Assembly (NCBI RefSeq): GCF_039526245.1
Contig: NZ_BAAAIV010000012.1
Span: 434,001 to 498,000, forward strand
Source: Arthrobacter_H rhombi
GTDB taxonomy: Bacteria > Actinomycetota > Actinomycetes > Actinomycetales > Micrococcaceae
Direction of reading: 5' to 3'
Length of the DNA: 64,000 nucleotides
Part shown: one piece after another, positions 23,646-32,505 of the stretch
Numbering within the stretch: the stretch's first letter is position 1
Layout: each line of letters begins with the position of its first letter
Made by a program: the position numbers and the translations under genes
Notes under the pieces: generated by a model
The model's database searches: none
What the model saw: the letters and a program-made list of their open reading frames with translations, nothing else
What the model was told of the DNA's origin: nothing

Positions 23646-24983
23646 ATGGCCGACAACTACCTGAAGCTCGTCAACACCGGGTTCACCAAGGAACTCGCGA
23701 AGTCCCTGGGTCTGCCCCGGCCGTCCATCCTGCGCCGCTACCGGAGTGGCCAGCCCCTGGTGCCAGGTCCCGTCGTCGTTCTCGGCGCCGGCATGGCAGC
23801 CCATGATCTGACCGAGACCCTGCTGGGTTGGGGACTGGATGTGCGCCGTCATGCCGGGGGATCCGAAAAGCTCGGTGCGCTGATCCTGGCCCTCGACACC
23901 GTGGAGGCACCGGGTGACCTCTCGGCCGTCGCCCTGGAGACCGGTGCCGCGTTGCGCAACCTGCTCCCGGGCGGGCGTGTGGTCACGATCTCGCGGCCGG
24001 CGGACGCCGCCGATGCCCCGGCCCGCTCCGCGGCACGCCACGGCGTCACCGGACTCCTGCGGTCCCTGGGACGTGAAATGCGTGGCGGGGCCACGGCCAA
24101 CGGTATCCTCCTCGCCGAGGACATCCGCGCCGATGCACCGTCCGCCACCGCGGCCCTGCACTTCCTGCTGTCGGGCCGCAGCGCGTACGTCGACGGCCAG
24201 TTCCTGGCCATCGAGTCCACGCGTGGCGAGCTGCCGGCGGACTGGGACCAGCCGCTGGCCGGCAAGGTCGCCGTGGTCACCGGTGCCGCCCGCGGCATCG
24301 GCGCTGCCATCGCCCGGACCCTGCACCGTGACGGGGCCACCATCGTGGCCGTCGACGTCCCGCAGGCCGGGGACGCCCTGGCGAAGGTCGCCAACGAGGT
24401 CGGTGGCACCGCCCTGCAATTGGACGTCACCCGCGAGGACGCCGGCCAGATCATCCTGGACCACGCCCAGCAGCGTCATGGCCACCTGGACATCGTGATC
24501 CACAATGCCGGGATCACCCGGGACAAGCTGCTCGCCAACATGGATGCCGCCCGGTGGGACTCGGTCATTGCCGTGAACCTGGAATCCCAGCTGCGCATGA
24601 ACGAGGCCTTCCTGGCGGCGGACCTGCCCGGACTGCGGATTGTCTCGCTGGCATCGACCAGCGGCATCGCCGGCAACCGCGGGCAGACCAACTACGCGGC
24701 CTCCAAGGCCGGGGTCATCGGCATGGTGGCCTCCACAGCGTCGGCCATGGCCGAACGTGACGGGGGCATCAACGCCGTGGCGCCGGGGTTCATCGAAACC
24801 GAGATGACCGCCAAGATCCCGGTCGCCACCCGCACTGTGGGCCGGATGCTCATGCCGTCCCTGATGCAGGGTGGGCAGCCGCTGGATGTCGCCGAGGCCA
24901 TCGGGTTCCTCGCTTCGGACGCAGCCGGCGGCATCAACGGCCAGACACTGCGCGTGTGCGGGCAGTCGCTGGTGGGCGCATGA
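23646..24983 (+). CDS. FabG4-like 3-oxoacyl reductase (two-domain SDR)
   Basis: A 445-residue SDR with an N-terminal flavodoxin-like non-catalytic half (about 1-200) and a catalytic C-terminal half starting VAVVTGAARGIGAAIA. The active site reads SLASTSGIAGNRGQTNYAASKAG, with the normal Tyr-x3-Lys. This two-domain layout and size match mycobacterial FabG4 (Rv0242c), an NADH-dependent HMwFabG acting on CoA substrates. It begins 2 nt after the thiolase stop and overlaps the MaoC gene by 4 nt. Its likely reaction is 3-hydroxyacyl-CoA to 3-oxoacyl-CoA, or the reverse. Confidence 0.88.
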   Translation: MADNYLKLVNTGFTKELAKSLGLPRPSILRRYRSGQPLVPGPVVVLGAGMAAHDLTETLLGWGLDVRRHAGGSEKLGALILALDTVEAPGDLSAVALETGAALRNLLPGGRVVTISRPADAADAPARSAARHGVTGLLRSLGREMRGGATANGILLAEDIRADAPSATAALHFLLSGRSAYVDGQFLAIESTRGELPADWDQPLAGKVAVVTGAARGIGAAIARTLHRDGATIVAVDVPQAGDALAKVANEVGGTALQLDVTREDAGQIILDHAQQRHGHLDIVIHNAGITRDKLLANMDAARWDSVIAVNLESQLRMNEAFLAADLPGLRIVSLASTSGIAGNRGQTNYAASKAGVIGMVASTASAMAERDGGINAVAPGFIETEMTAKIPVATRTVGRMLMPSLMQGGQPLDVAEAIGFLASDAAGGINGQTLRVCGQSLVGA

Positions 24984-25855
24984 GCCGCCGCGAGGTCCGC
25001 CTCGCTGCGGTCCCTGCGCTGCCCCGGCTGTACGCCGAGGCACTGGGCAACCAGGTCCGCACGAAGCTGACCGGTTCCTCCGGTTCGCTGGTGTTGCCCG
25101 AGGTCGAGCACTGCGTGACCGGGGTCCGGGCGGAACTGCCCCGGCTGGAGGCGTACCAGCAGCTGGTGGGCGATACGGTGCGCGGCACGTTGCCCAGCGT
25201 CTTCGTCCACGGCACGGTCTTCCCCGTGGCCATGTCGGTACTGGCTGCCCGGGACTTCCCGCTGCCGCTGCTGGGCATGGTGCATCTATCCAACCAGGTC
25301 GAGCACCTGCGTCCGATCCGCGTGGACGAGACCCTGGACGTCCGCGCCTGGGCAGAGAAGCTGCGTGACCACCCTGCAGGCACCGCAGTCGATGTGGTGT
25401 GTGAGGCCAGTGTCGGCGGCGAGGTGGTCTGGGTGGGTACCTCGACCTACCTGGCCAAGGGGATCTGGGCGGGACAGCGTCCCGAGCGCCGCGGCGATCG
25501 TCCGGAATTCGTGGCACCGGTCCAGACCGGAGCCTGGCGCCTCGGTGCCGGTGCAGGGCGTGACTACGCCGCAGTGCTCGGCGACTACAACCCGATCCAC
25601 CTCGGTGCCTTGCCCGCCAAGGCGCTGGGCATGAAACGCCAGATCGCCCACGGCATGTTCCTGGCCGGCAAGGCACTGGCCCAGACGGCCCCACGGGATG
25701 GCGGATACCACTGGGACATCGTGTTCGAGGCCCCGGTGCTGCTGCCCTCCACCGTCAGTTTCGGGGTGGCCAGCACCCGGAAGCTGATGTCCTTCCAGGG
25801 GTGGAACGCCCGATCGGGCAGGCGCCACTTCCACGGGGCGGTTCGTCCGCTCTAG
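24980..25855 (+). CDS. MaoC-like enoyl-CoA hydratase (HtdX type)
   Basis: A 291-residue double-hotdog protein. The C-terminal half has the hydratase motif LGDYNPIHLGALPAKALG followed by IAHGMFLAGKAL, with the Asp-His pair of (R)-specific hydratases. The N-terminal half is a degenerate hotdog. In mycobacteria the homologous htdX gene lies beside fabG4, as here. It probably interconverts trans-2-enoyl-CoA and (R)-3-hydroxyacyl-CoA. The ATG overlaps the FabG4-like stop (ATGA), and its own TAG shares the CTAG at 25852-25855 with the convergent mshA stop. Confidence 0.85.
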   Translation: MSRREVRLAAVPALPRLYAEALGNQVRTKLTGSSGSLVLPEVEHCVTGVRAELPRLEAYQQLVGDTVRGTLPSVFVHGTVFPVAMSVLAARDFPLPLLGMVHLSNQVEHLRPIRVDETLDVRAWAEKLRDHPAGTAVDVVCEASVGGEVVWVGTSTYLAKGIWAGQRPERRGDRPEFVAPVQTGAWRLGAGAGRDYAAVLGDYNPIHLGALPAKALGMKRQIAHGMFLAGKALAQTAPRDGGYHWDIVFEAPVLLPSTVSFGVASTRKLMSFQGWNARSGRRHFHGAVRPL

Positions 25856-27132
25856 GAATGATCCCGCGCATGATCGGCGGCGGCCCGGGCATAACTGTCC
25901 AGGGCCGCCGTTGCCGTATGTGCCCAACTGAAGGCCCGTGAACGCACGACGGCGGCGCTGCCCATCTTCCGCAGCTCGTCCCGGTGCGTGGCGGCATGGG
26001 CAATGGCATCGGCCCAGCTGCCGGCGTCCAGGTCGGCCACCAGCACTCCCGTGGAACCATCGGCAACACTGTGGCGCAGCCCGCCGACGTCGTGCGCCAT
26101 CACCGGTGTCCCGCACGCTTGCGCCTCCATGGCCACCAGGCCAAAGGACTCGCTGTAGGAGGGTACGGCGACGACGTCGGCGGAACGGAACCACGCGGCC
26201 AGCTCGTCGGCCGGAGCTGGTGGCAGCCGGTGGGCGGTGTGCTCGAGGTGCTCGTCGCCGATCAGCCGCGCCAGATCCAGTTCCTTGGAGCCGCTGCGCG
26301 ATCCGATGATCGCCAATTCGACGTCGATGTCCGGGCGCAGCCGTCCCAGCAGGCCCAGGGCGCGCAAGAGGATCTGCGGCCCCTTGAGTTTCTGGATGCG
26401 TCCGGCGAACGCAATGCGCAGTGGGTCCGCTGCAGGGCCCGGGGTATGCCCGGCATCGCCGAACCAGATCCGTGGCCCTTCGGGGCGGAAGACCTCCAGG
26501 TTCACCCCGGGGGCCACCAGGTCGATATGCGCGCGCGGTGCACCGTAGTCGGCCACCAGCTCGTCGGCCTCCGCAGCGGTGTTGGCAGTCAGCCGGGTGG
26601 CCCGTCGTGCCAGCACCGTTTCCGCCTCGACCCGGGAATCCGGTTCGTCCGCGTCCTGTTGCAGGCGGCGTTTGACCTTCGCCATGGTGTGCATCGTGTG
26701 GACCAGCGGCACGCCCCAGGCGCTGGCGAGCTCCAACCCGACGAGGCCCGACATCCAATAGTGGCTGTGCACGAGGTCGTAGCGGCCATATCCTCCGGAC
26801 AGGATTCCGGCGGTGATCTGGGGAAGATAGGGGGGGAGTTCTTCCTTGGCCACCGGACCGTCGGGCCCCGCGGGAAGGTGATGGACCACCACCCCGGGGC
26901 CGACTTCCACTGCCCCCTGGGCGTGGGTACCCCGGGTGAACACATCGACGACGGAGCCGGCCGCGGCGAGGGCCAGGGCGACCTCCCGGACGTAGACGTT
27001 CATGCCTCCGGCATCGCCGGACCCGGGCTGGTCCAGCGGTGAGGTGTGCAGGCACAACATGGCCACGCGTGGACGCCACGGGAGGGCGCGGTGGGGCTGC
27101 TGGTCGGGAGAGTGGCTGGCGTGGGGCATCAA
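25852..27132 (-). CDS. mshA: D-inositol 3-phosphate glycosyltransferase MshA
   Basis: A 426-residue GT4 enzyme for the first step of mycothiol synthesis: transfer of N-acetylglucosamine from UDP-GlcNAc to 1L-inositol 1-phosphate. The N-terminus carries SPLDQPGSGDAGGMNVYV, the MshA signature, and HSHYWMSGLVG. The donor half has FAGRIQKLKGPQ and SYSESFGLVAMEAQACGTPV. Length fits. Two adjacent methionine codons offer the start. mshC lies 6 kb further on; the other mycothiol genes are not in the window. Confidence 0.92.
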   Translation of the reverse strand: MMPHASHSPDQQPHRALPWRPRVAMLCLHTSPLDQPGSGDAGGMNVYVREVALALAAAGSVVDVFTRGTHAQGAVEVGPGVVVHHLPAGPDGPVAKEELPPYLPQITAGILSGGYGRYDLVHSHYWMSGLVGLELASAWGVPLVHTMHTMAKVKRRLQQDADEPDSRVEAETVLARRATRLTANTAAEADELVADYGAPRAHIDLVAPGVNLEVFRPEGPRIWFGDAGHTPGPAADPLRIAFAGRIQKLKGPQILLRALGLLGRLRPDIDVELAIIGSRSGSKELDLARLIGDEHLEHTAHRLPPAPADELAAWFRSADVVAVPSYSESFGLVAMEAQACGTPVMAHDVGGLRHSVADGSTGVLVADLDAGSWADAIAHAATHRDELRKMGSAAVVRSRAFSWAHTATAALDSYARAAADHARDHS

Positions 27133-27202
27133 GGTCCTGGACGGGGGCGGCCGGTGTCAACCGGTGGTCCCTTGAAGAGTAGTCCGCGGATCGGCTTCCG
27201 GC

Positions 27203-28846
27203 CTACTTGGTGCTGTCCTCCGAGGGCCTGGTGGGAACGGGGGTGGCCGCCAGTACCTCGAGGTCGGCCGCGACCGTATCGTCGGCGATGCCGTCGGGGA
27301 ACCACGTCGGGCACAGGTCCGTCACCTGGTGGACCGTGGGGTCCGTGGGGAGGCGGTCTGCCTTCGGGAGCTCAGCGGTCAGCGTGGAGTCGAGCCAGGC
27401 GAGCTCGTTGGTCGACAGCGGACGGTCAGCGACGTCGACTGGACCAGATGCCGCTTCCTGGTCTTCCTGCTGGTAGGCCAAGCAGAGTGACGCCAACGAC
27501 GGCGGAGTGCTGACCGGGCTCTCGGGTTCCGGGGTGGGTGTCCCGGGTGTGGGTGTCGGGCTGGGGTTCTCGGTGGGCTTCGGCGTGGGCGTTGTGCTCG
27601 GTGGTGCCGGGGTTTCGCTCGGTGTCGGCGTCGGTGTGGCACTCGGGGGAGTCGTGGGCTTCGGTGTAGGCGTCGCGGTTGGTGTCGCCGGAGAAGAGGC
27701 CGTGGGAGGCGCCGGCCGATGGGTCGGGGACGCGGAAGGAGTCTGGCTCGGCGGGGCCGGCCGTGGGCGCGAAGGCGAGGACGGTGCGGACGCAGACGGG
27801 GTCGGAGTGGAATGGGCTGGCGGTTTCGCAGCAGCGGTCGACACCCGTGGCTGAGTGGTGGGGACTGCTGACGTGGACGCGTTGGCAGTAGGTTCCGCAC
27901 CACCTGTGGACGGCGCGGAATCGGCGGGGGTTGAGGGAGTCTGCTTTGTCGAAGTCGGATCGGGCGCGGTGCTGGAGGCCGCAGTGACATGGTCAGCGGG
28001 AAGAGCCCGTGTCCGGGCAATTCGTTGGCGTTCCGCTTCGGTGACGGGGCGCACGTGGCCGGGCAGTAACGGCAGGTACTGGGCCGGATCGACCCACTTG
28101 CCGTTGAGATAGACCTCGAAGTGCAGGTGGCATCCCGTGGAGTTGCCGGTGGTTCCTGAGAGTGCCAGCAGATCGCCGCGTCGGACGGTGTCACCGACCC
28201 GGGCAACCAGGAGCGAGTTGTGGCTGTAGGCGGTTTCCACTCCGCTTCCGTGGTCGACCCGGACTCGTTGGCCGGAGTGGCCGGCCCAGGCCGACTGGAT
28301 TACTGTGCCGTCTTCGGCGGCGCGCACGGGGGTTCCGCAGGCCACTCCGTAATCCTGGCCAATGTGGATGTAGGAACCAGGCCCGGTTGGATTGAGCCGC
28401 CATCCAAACGCGCTGGTGATGCGGGTGCTGGAAACCGGGGCCGACAGGGCGAGGCCGCCGGGAAGGAGCCCGGACGGCCCGGTGGCGACGTGGAGGGCGC
28501 CGCCGGAGCGGGATACCCCCTCGCCGTTTCGGGCGCTGCCGTCAGGACTGACCTCGGACCTGACGTCCGGTTGGTAGCCGGGGCTCCACGTTTCTGCCCA
28601 CGTCGTGGCGTCGGCATCGCCCAGCAGCGGGGTGCTGTCCGGAATGGCATACACCGGGCTCACCACGGGAATGGACGTGGAAGCTGAAACGGTAGCCGTC
28701 AGGGCGGGGCTTCCCGGGGCCAACTGGCCCGTCGCCGGCGCGGTTCCGAGGAAGAGGGTGCCGGTCGCGACGACGCCGATCCATTTAAGGACCGCACGCG
28801 GGGGAGTAGCGCGATGCGCCGGATGCCGCGGCACGTGCTGGCCCAT
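27203..28846 (-). CDS. Secreted M23 family metalloendopeptidase with long Thr/Pro/Ser linker
   Basis: A 547-residue secreted peptidoglycan endopeptidase. The signal region is at about residues 18-45 (VLKWIGVVATGTLFLG). The M23 domain (about 155-270) carries the zinc motifs HIGQDYG and HLHFEVY, plus SAFGWRLNPTGPGSYIH. A roughly 170-residue Ser/Thr/Pro linker (about 285-455) leads to an 85-residue C-terminal region with two cysteines (SLCLAYQQ, LCPTWFPDG) that I do not recognise. I prefer the ATG at 28846, with GGGGGA upstream, over one 15 codons earlier. It should cut peptide cross-links in the wall. Confidence 0.82.
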   Translation of the reverse strand: MGQHVPRHPAHRATPPRAVLKWIGVVATGTLFLGTAPATGQLAPGSPALTATVSASTSIPVVSPVYAIPDSTPLLGDADATTWAETWSPGYQPDVRSEVSPDGSARNGEGVSRSGGALHVATGPSGLLPGGLALSAPVSSTRITSAFGWRLNPTGPGSYIHIGQDYGVACGTPVRAAEDGTVIQSAWAGHSGQRVRVDHGSGVETAYSHNSLLVARVGDTVRRGDLLALSGTTGNSTGCHLHFEVYLNGKWVDPAQYLPLLPGHVRPVTEAERQRIARTRALPADHVTAASSTAPDPTSTKQTPSTPADSAPSTGGAEPTANASTSAVPTTQPRVSTAAAKPPAHSTPTPSASAPSSPSRPRPAPPSQTPSASPTHRPAPPTASSPATPTATPTPKPTTPPSATPTPTPSETPAPPSTTPTPKPTENPSPTPTPGTPTPEPESPVSTPPSLASLCLAYQQEDQEAASGPVDVADRPLSTNELAWLDSTLTAELPKADRLPTDPTVHQVTDLCPTWFPDGIADDTVAADLEVLAATPVPTRPSEDSTK

Positions 28847-29084
28847 TTTTCCCCCGAGGATATGGAACGTGGCCCTCCTCTTCGAACGCATCGATCGGGA
28901 GGGCTGTGGTCCACCTCACGTTACCCGTGGATGCAATCCAAGGCCAGAGCAATCGGGTGTGAAAATCCAACGGATAGTCATGTCGCGGGCGATGGCGGTA
29001 TGCGGCGACATTCGGCGGCCGTCCTGCCTTGCGGGGGATCGCTGGGGGGCTCCGTCGAAGCAACCTGCTGGCGTGACGTGGGCA

Positions 29085-29112
29085 TGAAAAAAGCCCCGGA
29101 AAACCGGGGCTT
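29085..29112 (-). terminator. tRNA-Leu terminator
   Basis: On the minus strand a 9-bp GC-rich stem (29112-29104 with 29099-29091) and TTTT loop is followed by a run of T residues, a textbook intrinsic terminator 7 nt after the tRNA end. Nothing gene-like was seen in 28847-29084. Confidence 0.85.
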
Positions 29113-29118
29113 ATTTCG

Positions 29119-29203
29119 TGCGCGGAGGGGGACTTGAACCCCCACCCACTATACGTGGACTAGCACCTCAAGCTAGCGCGTCTGCCTATTCCGCCACCCG
29201 CGC
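29119..29203 (-). tRNA. tRNA-Leu (anticodon GAG)
   Basis: An 85-nt class II tRNA with a long variable arm. The acceptor stem GCGCGGG pairs with the 3' strand, closing with one G-U pair. The anticodon stem CTAGC/GCTAG encloses the loop TTGAGGT, giving anticodon GAG (bases 29169-29167). The T-arm shows GGTTCAAGT. CCA is not encoded. It reads CUC and CUU leucine codons. The downstream terminator confirms the strand. Confidence 0.95.
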
Positions 29204-29271
29204 AGGTGATGCCATTCGACCGGTCCTGAAGCTCCGTGGAACTTCTGACCCGGTGAAAGCAGCGAGTAAGA

Positions 29272-29300
29272 CTCTAACATGAGGTTTGAGTACTTCCCAA
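29272..29300 (-). promoter_or_regulatory. Possible tRNA-Leu promoter
   Basis: On the minus strand TTGGGA (29300-29295), a 17-nt spacer and TTAGAG (29277-29272) precede the tRNA by about 65 nt. The -10 match is weak. Confidence 0.3.
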
Positions 29301-29362
29301 TTCCGCACTCTTTGCCGTGGTGACTAGGCTGGAGCCACCCGAACAACCCGGAAGGTCAGGCC

Positions 29363-30691
29363 ATGACGGAGCTAGGAAATCCCGGAGCCGCCGGCATCAC
29401 GGCAGCCGACGAAGTCGAGGAGATCTGCCGGACGCTGATCCGCTTCGACACCAGCAACTTTGGCGGCAATGATGCCCGCCCCGAACGTCCCGCCGCGGAG
29501 TATGTGGCAGGGCTGATGAGCGGGGGAGGACTCGACCCCCAGATCTACGAATCGTCCCCTGGGCGCGCCAGCGTGGTCGCCCGCATGGAAGGCAGTGACC
29601 GGTCGCTGCCGGCGCTCGTGGTCCACGGGCACCTCGACGTCGTCCCTGCCCAGGCCGAGGACTGGAGCGTCGACCCCTTTGCCGCCGAGGTGAAGGACGG
29701 GATGATCTGGGGACGCGGGGCCGTGGACATGAAGGACATGGACGCCATGATCCTGGCCGTTCAGCGGCAGATGCACCGGGACGGCATCCAGCCCCAACGA
29801 GACATCGTCTTCGCCTATTTCGCCGACGAGGAAGCCGGCGGCACCTACGGAGCCCGGTGGATGGTGGACCACCACCCGGAGGTCTTCGAGGGGGCGGGCG
29901 AGGCGATCAGCGAGGTCGGCGGATTCTCCTCCACCATCGGCGGTCGCCGTGCCTATTTCCTGCAGACCGCCGAGAAGGGCCTGCACTGGTTGACGCTGCA
30001 TGCCGGCGGGCATGCAGGACACGGATCCCAGATCAATGACGAGAACGCCATCACCCGGCTGGCCGGTGCCGTCTCGCGCATCGGGGAGTACGAATGGCCG
30101 CTCGAATACACCAAGACCACGCGGGCGCTGATGGAAGGCGTTTCGGAGCTGACCGGGATCGAGTTCAACGAGGAGGACCCCAGCGCCCTGCTCGATGCGT
30201 TGGGCAACGTCTCACGGTTCGTGGGGGCGACCTTGCAGAACACCTCGAACCCGACGGCGCTGACGTCCGGGTACAAGCACAACGTGATCCCCGGGGCTGC
30301 CGAGGCCTTCCTGGATTGCCGCACCCTGCCGGGCCGCGATGAACTGCTGAAGGAGACCCTGCGGGAATTGGCCGGGGCCGGCGTCGACTTCTCCACCGTC
30401 CACGCGGATACCTCGCTGGAGGTCCCGTTCTCCGGTGGACTGGTCGACAACATGGTTGCCTCCATCCAAGCCGAGGACCCGGGATCGGTGGTGCTGCCCT
30501 ACATGCTCTCCGGCGGAACCGACAACAAGTCACTCTCCCGGCTGGGCATCACCGGATACGGTTTTGCACCCCTGCGCCTTCCCGACGAACTGGACTTCAC
30601 CGGCATGTTCCATGGAGTCGACGAACGCGTCCCGGTCGATGCGCTGCAGTTCGGCACCCGGGTGCTCTCCCGGCTGTTGACCACCTACTGA
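29363..30691 (+). CDS. M20 family metallopeptidase
   Basis: A 442-residue di-zinc peptidase of the M20/M28 type (dipeptidase or deacylase). The metal-binding blocks are HGHLDVVPA with catalytic Asp, GRGAVDMKDMDAM, and ADEEAGGTYGARW with the general-base glutamate. A His-rich dimerisation segment (HAGGHAGHGSQ) and the C-terminal MFHGVDERVPVD follow. GGAAGG lies before the ATG. Substrate is not predictable. It precedes the acyl-CoA dehydrogenase-like gene by 19 nt. Confidence 0.88.
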   Translation: MTELGNPGAAGITAADEVEEICRTLIRFDTSNFGGNDARPERPAAEYVAGLMSGGGLDPQIYESSPGRASVVARMEGSDRSLPALVVHGHLDVVPAQAEDWSVDPFAAEVKDGMIWGRGAVDMKDMDAMILAVQRQMHRDGIQPQRDIVFAYFADEEAGGTYGARWMVDHHPEVFEGAGEAISEVGGFSSTIGGRRAYFLQTAEKGLHWLTLHAGGHAGHGSQINDENAITRLAGAVSRIGEYEWPLEYTKTTRALMEGVSELTGIEFNEEDPSALLDALGNVSRFVGATLQNTSNPTALTSGYKHNVIPGAAEAFLDCRTLPGRDELLKETLRELAGAGVDFSTVHADTSLEVPFSGGLVDNMVASIQAEDPGSVVLPYMLSGGTDNKSLSRLGITGYGFAPLRLPDELDFTGMFHGVDERVPVDALQFGTRVLSRLLTTY

Positions 30692-30710
30692 CCCGAAGGG
30701 ACCCGCCGCC

Positions 30711-31868
30711 ATGGAACCGATCCGTGCAATCCTCACCGATGAGCTGCTCGAGCGCATCCGCTCCCGGGCAGCAGGGTACGACGCCGCGAACACCTTCTGC
30801 GCGGAGGATCTGATCGAGTTGGGTGAAGTCGGCTACCTCAAGGCCCTGCTGCCCCTGGATCGCGGCGGGCTGGGCTGGGGCATGGAGCGCACGACGGCGG
30901 CCCAGCGCCTGTTGGCTGCCCATGCCCCGGCGACCGCACTCGCGGTGAACATGCACCTGGTCTGGTCCGCCGTTGCGCAGCTGTTGGCCGCCCGGGGGGA
31001 CGAGCGGCTGGACTTCGTCTACGACTGGGTTGCCGCCGGGGAGATCATGGCATTCGGCGTTTCCGAGGCAGGCAACGACTCGGTCCTCTTCGATTCCGTC
31101 ACCCGCGCCGAGCCGAGCCCCGAGGGCGGTTACGACTTCACCGGGATGAAGATCTTCACCTCGCTGGCTCCTGCCTGGACCAAGCTCGGGGTCTTCGGCA
31201 AGGAAGGGGAGAGCGACGCCGCGCGGCTGGTGCACGGGTTCATCGATCGTGCCGATCCGGGGGTCGAGACCATCGAGAACTGGGACACGCTGGGCATGAG
31301 GGCCTCGCAATCACATTCGACGAAGCTCACCGCCGCCCACGCGGACGCCGAGACGATCCACAGCACGCTGCCGACCGGACCGAACGCCGACCCGCTGGTC
31401 TTCGGCATCTTCGCCGCGTTCCTGACCCTCACGGCGTCTGTCTACGTCGGGTTGGCCGAGCGTGGTGTCGAACTCGCAGCGGAGAGGCCGGCGAAGCGCA
31501 CGTCCCTGAGTCATGGGGGACGGGCGCTCGCCCAGGACCCCGATGTCCGTTGGCAGGTAGCCGACGCCGGTTTGGAAATCCTGCGGCTGGACGCCCAACT
31601 GCGGATGACCGCCCGGGACCTGGACGACGTGGTGGACCACGGCTCCTCGTGGTTCCCGCGGCTGGTGACGCTGCGCACGCATGCGGGGGACACCGCGCGG
31701 CGTACCGTCCAGCTGGCCCTGCAGGTCTCCGGTGGCGGCCAGTACTTCCGCGGCAGCGAACTCGAGCGGCTGTACCGGGACGCCCTGGCCAGCCTGTACC
31801 ACCCCTCCGATGCGGAGTCGGCGCATTCGACGGTCGCCACCTGGCTGTTGGGCCCGCTGGCGGACTGA
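30711..31868 (+). CDS. Acyl-CoA dehydrogenase family protein
   Basis: A 385-residue protein of the acyl-CoA dehydrogenase fold. FGVSEAGNDSVLFDSV corresponds to the flavin loop, GMKIFTSLAPAWTKLG to the beta domain, and SGGGQYFRGSELERLYRDALAS to the C-terminal helical signature. In this last segment the pattern Arg-Asp rather than the usual catalytic glutamate context suggests a monooxygenase-like or otherwise specialised member; this is tentative. It is likely co-transcribed with the M20 peptidase gene. Confidence 0.75.
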   Translation: MEPIRAILTDELLERIRSRAAGYDAANTFCAEDLIELGEVGYLKALLPLDRGGLGWGMERTTAAQRLLAAHAPATALAVNMHLVWSAVAQLLAARGDERLDFVYDWVAAGEIMAFGVSEAGNDSVLFDSVTRAEPSPEGGYDFTGMKIFTSLAPAWTKLGVFGKEGESDAARLVHGFIDRADPGVETIENWDTLGMRASQSHSTKLTAAHADAETIHSTLPTGPNADPLVFGIFAAFLTLTASVYVGLAERGVELAAERPAKRTSLSHGGRALAQDPDVRWQVADAGLEILRLDAQLRMTARDLDDVVDHGSSWFPRLVTLRTHAGDTARRTVQLALQVSGGGQYFRGSELERLYRDALASLYHPSDAESAHSTVATWLLGPLAD

Positions 31869-31875
31869 GGGCGGA

Positions 31876-32118
31876 TCAGCCGGGGAAAACATCCAGGGTG
31901 CTGGTCACCCGCATGATCCGCCGGCGCATCCAGTACCGGCGCATACCGCCGGTATAGAGGCGAGTGGTGCGCAATTCCCATTTGCCGTACTCGGCATGGT
32001 CGGTGAGCTCACGCCGGGCATCGGCCACCGACTGGCCCGGACGCACGGTCAGGACCAGGTACTCGAAGCCGCGGGCGGTGTCGGTGAACTTCTGGGCAGG
32101 AGCTGGGGAATTCTTCAT
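31876..32118 (-). CDS. DUF5703 family protein
   Basis: An 80-residue protein matching the small actinobacterial family DUF5703: FEYLVLTVRPGQS, then DHAEYGKWELRTTRLY and MRRYWMRRRIMR, a strongly basic C-terminus. No function is known. It lies tail to tail with the acyl-CoA dehydrogenase-like gene and divergent from the acidic small protein gene 44 nt away. Confidence 0.75.
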   Translation of the reverse strand: MKNSPAPAQKFTDTARGFEYLVLTVRPGQSVADARRELTDHAEYGKWELRTTRLYTGGMRRYWMRRRIMRVTSTLDVFPG

Positions 32119-32149
32119 GATCTGGTATCCATTCTGCGCGCTCTGCGGG

Positions 32150-32155
32150 TAACGT
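32150..32155 (+). promoter_or_regulatory. -10 box TAACGT, leaderless start
   Basis: TAACGT ends 7 nt before the ATG at 32163; there is no Shine-Dalgarno sequence. Confidence 0.45.
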
Positions 32156-32162
32156 CTAGACC

Positions 32163-32432
32163 ATGAGCACAGATCCGCGTGTTGCCCTGCAGGCCCTGAT
32201 GGCCTCGCTCGAAGAACATCTCTCCGCGGTGTCCTCGCGCCGTGGCGAGGACGACCCGGCCGTGGAAAGCGCGGTCTTCCGGATGATCGATGCGTTCGAG
32301 GAGTACGAGGACGCGTTGTACGACACCTACGGCGAAGTCACCCCGCTCGACGTCTACGACGATGACGAAGAGGACGACGACGATGGGGATTCGGACGACG
32401 CCGACTCCAATGAGGCGGACGCCAGGGGCTGA
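32163..32432 (+). CDS. Small acidic protein with Asp-rich tail
   Basis: An 89-residue protein conserved in Arthrobacter-like genomes, sometimes labelled primosomal protein without evidence. The first 60 residues are helical (ALQALMASLEEHLSAVSSRRG, then FEEYEDALYDTYGEVTPLDVY); the rest is a run of Asp and Glu. Function unknown. The -10 box spacing indicates a leaderless mRNA. It lies upstream of uppP in the same direction but uppP has its own -10 box. Confidence 0.65.
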   Translation: MSTDPRVALQALMASLEEHLSAVSSRRGEDDPAVESAVFRMIDAFEEYEDALYDTYGEVTPLDVYDDDEEDDDDGDSDDADSNEADARG

Positions 32433-32492
32433 GCACCCGGCACGCGGTGCGGCACGCACCACAAATGTGGGCCTCCTACCGTGCACGTGAAG

Positions 32493-32498
32493 TAGTGT
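32493..32498 (+). promoter_or_regulatory. -10 box TAGTGT, leaderless start of uppP
   Basis: TAGTGT ends 7 nt before the GTG at 32506, with no ribosome-binding site. Confidence 0.45.
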
Positions 32499-32505
32499 CT
32501 CACTC

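Noticed and set aside
23349..25694. 781-codon frame opposite the thiolase, FabG4-like and MaoC genes
   Set aside because: Spans three real genes in antisense and has no recognisable domain.
27500..27860. Apparent tandem DNA repeats
   Set aside because: They simply encode the Thr/Pro/Ser linker of the M23 protein; the units are irregular and follow codon structure.
28847..29084. Possible c-di-AMP riboswitch upstream of the M23 gene
   Set aside because: Wall hydrolase genes often carry this element, but the conserved core sequences and pairing pattern were not found; the region shows no other clear structure.
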